The notes under the pieces are model-generated. The model searched no databases and had not been told where the DNA came from. It saw only the letters and a list, made by a program, of their open reading frames with translations. From an uncultured Oscillospiraceae bacterium (GTDB lineage: Bacteria; Bacillota; Clostridia; Oscillospirales; Oscillospiraceae): a stretch of 17,675 nucleotides of DNA. The position numbers and the translations under genes are program-made. Below, in pieces: positions 14,109 to 17,675 of this stretch. Where the stretch lies: contig CAKTMW010000041.1 of assembly GCA_934574095.1 (NCBI GenBank), forward strand, positions 1-17,675, given 5' to 3'. The first letter of the stretch is position 1. The number at the start of each line of letters is the position of its first letter.

Positions 14109-16532
14109 TCAGCTGATGGTGTCCTTGCCGACGATGACACGGGCGGCCTTGACCACGTCGGTAATGGTGATCTTTCCGTCGCCGTTCAGGTCGGCGGCCT
14201 CCTTATAGGCGTCGGTCAGCGCCTTCTTGTCCAGTATGTGGGATTGCAGGGCCACCACGTCGGTGATGGTGATGCGGCCGTCGCCGTTCACGTCGCCCTT
14301 GACCACCAGCGTGTAGCTCTTGTTATCCACCACGGCGGTCATACCGGTGCAGATGGTGGCGGTGGAGGACACGGCGGTCTTGCCGTCATAGACGGTGACG
14401 CCTTTGCCCAGCTGGGAGGCGGTGGTGCCGGGAGTCAGGCCCTTCCAGTACCCGGCGCTGTTGGGAAGCTCCTCCAGCGGCGTTGCGGTATAGACGGGCG
14501 TAAAGGTCATATCCTTGGCCTCCATGACAGTCTTGCCCTCGGTATAGCCGTCCCAGTAGCTGAAGCGGTAGGTGTTCTTGCCGTCGGGGGCCTTGGCGGG
14601 GGTGCCCAACGGGGCGGGGATCAGCTCGCCCTCCGCCACGGTGCCGCGCTGATAGATGTCGCCGTCGGCGTCCAGGAAGGTGTAGGTATACACATCCGCG
14701 TACTGGGCGTACAGCGTCAGGTCGGACGCCACGATCTTGTTGCCGGACATGATCTGCTCGCCGCCCTCCTTGGCGGTGAACCAGCCGATGAAGGAGTACC
14801 CCTCCTTGGAAGCGGTGGGCAGCTTGCCGTAGACGATGTCGCTGAGCTTGACGGTCTTGGTGCTGCTCCCGTTCAGTGTGCCGCCGTTGGGGTCGAAGGT
14901 GACGGTATAGGTCTCGTCGTCCCACACCTGGCCGCTGCCCTGGGTCACGGTGAACTGGGATTCCGCCAGCTTGACGGCGCTGCCGCCGGCGGCGGTGGCC
15001 GTCAGCGTCAGGGTATAGTCACCGGCGGCCAGACTGCTGTAGGCCACGCTGTTATCCAGATTCATCAGGTTATAGGCGGTGGCGTTGGGGCTGGCGGTGG
15101 CGTTGATGGCCAAAGCGCCGCTCTTGTTGGTCACCTGGAAGGTGACATTGGTGATGGCCGTCGCGCAGGAGATGACGCCCCGGACGGGGAAGCCGGAGTT
15201 CTTGGCCACCAGGATGTTATCCTTGGTGGGATAGATGACGCCGCTGAGCGTCCAGTCCGACGCGCTGCTGGTGACGGGGGAGAGATACCAGGTGGAGGCG
15301 GGGGCCTCCTCGGTGGGAGCCGCCATCACCAGCGTATTGTCGTGATAGGAGAGATATGTACCGGTGGCCGCGTTCTTCAGCAGGCGGCCGGATGCGCCGT
15401 CCTCCAGCAGCCACTTCTGGCTGTCGGAGGTGTCGGGCTTGGCCAGGGTCACGCCGCCCTGTCCGGCGGCCAGCCGCAGGCTGCTGCCGCCCACGGTGAC
15501 GGTCAGGGTATAGAACCCGCCCTCATAGTGGGCCAGACTGAAGGTCTGTATGCTGTTTTCGATGCCCTTGGCATTCAGGGCCAAGGTGCCGCCCGCGGCG
15601 TCCAGCGCCAGCTTCTGGTCGGCGCTGTTCAGCAGGATTTGATAGCTGCCCTCGGCTGCGGAGTCGCTCTTGTTGTTCATGCGCATCACCAGCGCGTCGG
15701 CCACCTCCCGGACCCGCAGGCGGGAGTAGACGCCGAACTGCACGTCGCCGGAGCAGCCGTAGTAATACCGCATGATCTTGCCGGTGATGCCATACTTGTT
15801 GGCGTCTTTGCCGGACATGGTCTCGCCGGTCCGGCCGTTCTCGCTGCGCAGCTCCTCCGGAGTCACCAGGCGGCCGGACTCGTTATAGATGGCCTGGATC
15901 AGCTGGTTCTCCGGCTGGTTGGCAAAGCCGCCCAGGGCGGCAAAGGCCCGCTGGATCAGGGAGCTGGCCCCGTCCACGCCGTGCTGCACGGCCCGGCTCC
16001 AGAACACGTTCTTCAGCGCCACCGAGTAGTTGCTGATCTTGAAGCCGCCCACGCTGCCCTCTATCGCGCTGACCAGCGGGGTGTAGAACTTGGCCATGGT
16101 GTAGTCGTACTGGGCCTGACCGAAGGCGGCGGAGTTGGTGCTGTTTACCCGCCGCCAGGTGTCGTCAAAGTTGATGCCGTAGCCGGGCGAGGGCTCGCTG
16201 TACGCCTTATACAGGGCGTCGCCGAAGTCCCGGTACACGTTGTTGTCGCTGCTCTGGCACCACTTGACGAACGCCAGGGGCGTTCCCGCGTTGCTGGCGA
16301 ACATATACAGGCCGTAGGACTTGCCGCCGGGGTCGCCGGGGGTGGAGGCGATGCAGCCGGGGCCGTCCGAGCTGTTGCCGATCTCGTAGAACCGGCTCAG
16401 GTCGTCGTACTTATCTGTGTACCAGCTCATGGCGGACTCCGCCAGCGTGTGGATGAGAAGGCCGCTGCCCACCAGCCCCGCCAGAATGGCAAAGCTCAGC
16501 AGCAGAGCGGTTCCCCGTTTCAATAGCTTCAT
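14109..16532 (-). CDS. Secreted dockerin-bearing, predicted peptidoglycan hydrolase
   Basis: 807 residues. Residues about 1-32 are a signal peptide or N-terminal membrane anchor. Residues about 36-285 resemble the lysozyme/chitosanase-like domain found at the C-terminus of VgrG-3 and in phage endolysins: E50, then GDPGGKSYGLYMFASNAGT (66-84), FVKWC and FDDTWRRV, FGQAQYDY. This suggests cleavage of the peptidoglycan glycan chain, with E50 as a possible catalytic residue. Residues about 293-420 form a ricin-type beta-trefoil (QKW at 372-374). An Ig-like part follows (about 428-530), then a Listeria/Bacteroides-type repeat (541-612, FDPNGG and GWFTAKEGG) and a related module (615-685). Residues 746-807 are a type I dockerin with two calcium loops, D747-D758 and D781-D792. 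It is the first gene of a two-gene unit with the cohesin protein. Confidence 0.82.
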   Translation of the reverse strand: MKLLKRGTALLLSFAILAGLVGSGLLIHTLAESAMSWYTDKYDDLSRFYEIGNSSDGPGCIASTPGDPGGKSYGLYMFASNAGTPLAFVKWCQSSDNNVYRDFGDALYKAYSEPSPGYGINFDDTWRRVNSTNSAAFGQAQYDYTMAKFYTPLVSAIEGSVGGFKISNYSVALKNVFWSRAVQHGVDGASSLIQRAFAALGGFANQPENQLIQAIYNESGRLVTPEELRSENGRTGETMSGKDANKYGITGKIMRYYYGCSGDVQFGVYSRLRVREVADALVMRMNNKSDSAAEGSYQILLNSADQKLALDAAGGTLALNAKGIENSIQTFSLAHYEGGFYTLTVTVGGSSLRLAAGQGGVTLAKPDTSDSQKWLLEDGASGRLLKNAATGTYLSYHDNTLVMAAPTEEAPASTWYLSPVTSSASDWTLSGVIYPTKDNILVAKNSGFPVRGVISCATAITNVTFQVTNKSGALAINATASPNATAYNLMNLDNSVAYSSLAAGDYTLTLTATAAGGSAVKLAESQFTVTQGSGQVWDDETYTVTFDPNGGTLNGSSTKTVKLSDIVYGKLPTASKEGYSFIGWFTAKEGGEQIMSGNKIVASDLTLYAQYADVYTYTFLDADGDIYQRGTVAEGELIPAPLGTPAKAPDGKNTYRFSYWDGYTEGKTVMEAKDMTFTPVYTATPLEELPNSAGYWKGLTPGTTASQLGKGVTVYDGKTAVSSTATICTGMTAVVDNKSYTLVVKGDVNGDGRITITDVVALQSHILDKKALTDAYKEAADLNGDGKITITDVVKAARVIVGKDTIS

Positions 16533-16627
16533 ACCGTTTTCCTCACTCTCCGTCAGAATACGCGGACAATGTCAGGCTGTGGGGCGGTTTGCCGCCGCGC
16601 CGCAGCTTCACATAATTATTCAAAGCA

Positions 16628-16656
16628 AGTATAGCATCCGCCGCCGCCCTTGTCTA
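16628..16656 (-). promoter_or_regulatory. Promoter of the dockerin-cohesin operon
   Basis: Minus strand: TAGACA (-35, 16651-16656), 17-base spacer, TATACT (-10, 16628-16633) preceded by TGC (extended -10). The predicted start is near 16621, about 90 bases before the ATG at 16532. GAGGA seven bases upstream of the start codon serves as the ribosome-binding site. Confidence 0.75.
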
Positions 16657-16657
16657 T

Positions 16658-16683
16658 AAAAAACACGAAAAAAACACAAAAAA
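16658..16683 (-). promoter_or_regulatory. Three phased A-tracts (UP-element-like curved DNA)
   Basis: Runs of A on the plus strand at 16658-16663, 16668-16674 and 16678-16683, with centres about 10 bases apart, lie directly upstream of the -35 box at 16651. This is the spacing that produces intrinsic DNA bending and resembles UP elements bound by the RNA polymerase alpha subunit. It predicts strong transcription of the dockerin-cohesin operon. Confidence 0.6.
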
Positions 16684-16805
16684 TTGGGCATTTCTGTCGG
16701 ATAACTACCATATTTAGGGAAGCTTGCCGGAAATACCCATTTTATAAGACACCCGAAACAGGAAAAATGTTCCTGCAAAGGGAGAAATTGGGAAATCCCC
16801 GGCCC

Positions 16806-16838
16806 CCTGCCGCAAATACCCCTTGCCTTTGCGGCGGG
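16806..16838 (+). promoter_or_regulatory. Operator-like dyad over the -35 of the surface-protein promoter
   Basis: Arms CCTGCCGCAAA (16806-16816) and TTTGCGGCGGG (16828-16838) are inverted repeats with one T-G mismatch and an 11-base spacer. The right arm touches the -35 box (16823-16828) and runs into the spacer. Such placement fits a repressor site, but no regulator is known. Confidence 0.45.
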
Positions 16839-16851
16839 AGTATGATACAAT
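16823..16851 (+). promoter_or_regulatory. Promoter of the large secreted surface protein
   Basis: TTGCCT (-35, 16823-16828), 17-base spacer, TACAAT (-10, 16846-16851) with TGA before it (extended -10). The predicted start is near 16858, giving a leader of about 87 bases that begins with the palindrome at 16864-16879. Confidence 0.75.
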
Positions 16852-16863
16852 GAACAGACATCT

Positions 16864-16879
16864 GTGGCATATATGCCAC
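16864..16879 (+). promoter_or_regulatory. Perfect 16-base palindrome near the predicted transcription start
   Basis: GTGGCATATATGCCAC reads identically on both strands, eight bases per arm with no spacer. It sits about 6-21 bases after the predicted transcription start of the surface-protein gene. It may be an operator for a dimeric regulator. Confidence 0.5.
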
Positions 16880-16944
16880 GCACGGCACAAATAGGGAACA
16901 GGATAGTGAAAAGTACAGTAGTAGAAAGAAAGGGAGGACACCAT

Positions 16945-17675
16945 ATGAAACGACGGATCATCAGCGTCCTGCTGGTATTGGTCATGGCGCTGACCCTGCT
17001 GCCCACGGCGGCCTTCGCCACGGAGGAGGACGTAGCCGCACCGGCGGAGCGGCAGGAGCCTGTATGCGTCTGCGAAGCCGCATGTACGGAAGAGGCCATG
17101 AACGCGGACTGCCCCATCTGCGGCGCGGAGGGTGCGCATACGCACGACTGCGCCCGGTATCAGGACGGGGAGAAGCCTGCGGTAAGCGGAGCGGCGCAGC
17201 CCGGTGCGGAGCCGGAAAAGCAGCCGGAGGGCGAGGAAAAGCCCCAGCCGGAAGAGCAGCCGGAAAGCGGCGCACCTGACGCGGACGAACTGGAAGAATC
17301 TGCGGCGCAGGAGAACATGGCCGTGCAGTCCGACGATCAGGGCATTGCCTTGCTGGCGGCGGATGGTCACACCCACTGCTTCTGCGGCGGTAATGTCAGG
17401 GCGGGCGACCACACCAGCCATTCCGACGTGACCTATACGGCATGGAACGGCACGGACGGCATTTCGTATACGAACAATACCGCCTACGTCTATCTGACAG
17501 TCAGCGCTACCATCAACGGCCATCTGACGGTGGACGGCAAAACCCTTTACCTGTGCCTGAACGGCAAGACCCTTTCCAGCAACGGTACCGCTAAAATCCA
17601 GGTCAAAAACGGCGGTCGACTTGTTCTCTGTGACTGTCAGGGCGGCGGCACCTTCAAGGGCGCGACGCAGAGTGT
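16945..17675 (+). CDS. Secreted Cys-rich surface protein, 3' part outside window
   Basis: 243 residues are visible and the frame is open to the edge. Residues 1-25 are a clear signal peptide (basic start, hydrophobic core, AFA). The mature N-terminus has a compact Cys cluster, C41, C43, C47, C56, C59 and C69 (CVCEAAC, then CPICGAEGAHTHDC), which looks like a metal-binding or disulfide module of a kind frequent in secreted proteins of gut Clostridia. Residues about 72-122 are a Glu/Pro-rich spacer. A second motif, HTHCFCGGN (142-150), precedes a beta-rich part with short repeated strands (INGHLTVDGKTLYLCLNGKTL, IQVKNGGRLVLCDCQGGGTF), suggesting a right-handed beta-helix adhesin-like domain. 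AGGGAGG lies seven bases upstream of the ATG. It is divergent from the dockerin operon. No function can be assigned; the rest of the protein is needed. Confidence 0.8.
   Translation, partial: MKRRIISVLLVLVMALTLLPTAAFATEEDVAAPAERQEPVCVCEAACTEEAMNADCPICGAEGAHTHDCARYQDGEKPAVSGAAQPGAEPEKQPEGEEKPQPEEQPESGAPDADELEESAAQENMAVQSDDQGIALLAADGHTHCFCGGNVRAGDHTSHSDVTYTAWNGTDGISYTNNTAYVYLTVSATINGHLTVDGKTLYLCLNGKTLSSNGTAKIQVKNGGRLVLCDCQGGGTFKGATQS

Larger units (their letters stand above)
16533..16944. other. 412-base divergent intergenic region
   Basis: No gene is supported here. The left part holds the minus-strand promoter at 16628-16656 and phased A-tracts for the dockerin/cohesin unit. The right part holds the plus-strand promoter at 16823-16851 and two dyads. 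The stretch between (about 16684-16805) is AT-richer than the genes and contains a weak six-base-pair hairpin, CAGGAA/TTCCTG (16759-16764 and 16770-16775). Nothing else recognisable was seen in it. Confidence 0.8.

Noticed and set aside
12414..16526. A 1370-codon open frame on the plus strand
   Set aside because: It lies antisense to both the dockerin and cohesin genes, which have clear domains, signal peptides and ribosome-binding sites. Its product is Gly/Val/Ala-rich low complexity without a fold, as expected for the opposite strand of GC-rich codons.
12450..16532. Part of a plant-fibre cellulosome locus
   Set aside because: Only one cohesin, no cellulose-binding module, no cellulase or hemicellulase and no scaffoldin features are present; the catalytic domain looks wall-directed.

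Overview
The window looks like the chromosome of a GC-rich gut-type Clostridia member, most likely Oscillospirales. The DnaK N-terminus lacks the insertion seen in Gram-negative DnaK. The heat-shock operon is hrcA-led with a perfect CIRCE operator. A dockerin and a cohesin are encoded side by side, and the final gene is a secreted protein of a style common in these bacteria. Family placement is an inference from gene content, not a measured match.

Layout. (1) 1-2867, minus strand: heat-shock operon hrcA-grpE-(small PspC protein)-dnaK, with dnaK cut by the window edge. It has a sigma-A-type promoter and a CIRCE site. (2) 2905-7402, minus strand: a four-gene unit of DUF4340-type lipoprotein, OmpR-type response regulator, sensor histidine kinase and N-acyl-D-amino-acid deacylase-like amidohydrolase. 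It is bounded by hairpins at 7451-7476 and 2905-2930. (3) 7451-12444: the aspartate-family amino acid island. thrC-thrB run leftward and lysC-asd run rightward from a shared 194-base region whose two promoters overlap at their -10 boxes. The lysC leader can form a nested double stem. A bidirectional hairpin follows asd. (4) 12450-16683, minus strand: a two-gene unit encoding a secreted, predicted peptidoglycan-cleaving protein with a C-terminal type I dockerin, then a membrane protein with an extracellular cohesin-like domain, two cadherin-like beta-sandwich repeats, one transmembrane helix and a long cytoplasmic tail. Its promoter has three helically phased A-tracts just upstream. (5) 16806-17675, plus strand: a divergent gene for a large secreted Cys-rich, probably beta-helical surface protein, running off the window, with two dyads around its promoter.

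How the parts work together. Threonine synthase and homoserine kinase share their precursor supply with aspartokinase and aspartate-semialdehyde dehydrogenase; homoserine dehydrogenase is not here. The two-component system may sense an envelope or peptide signal through the co-encoded lipoprotein, with a D-amino-acid amidase as a possible output. The strongest candidate for an undescribed system is the dockerin hydrolase plus membrane cohesin: a minimal pair that could hold a wall hydrolase at the membrane and link it to a cytoplasmic tail, rather than build a cellulosome. No tRNA, rRNA, CRISPR array, insertion sequence or prophage was seen.
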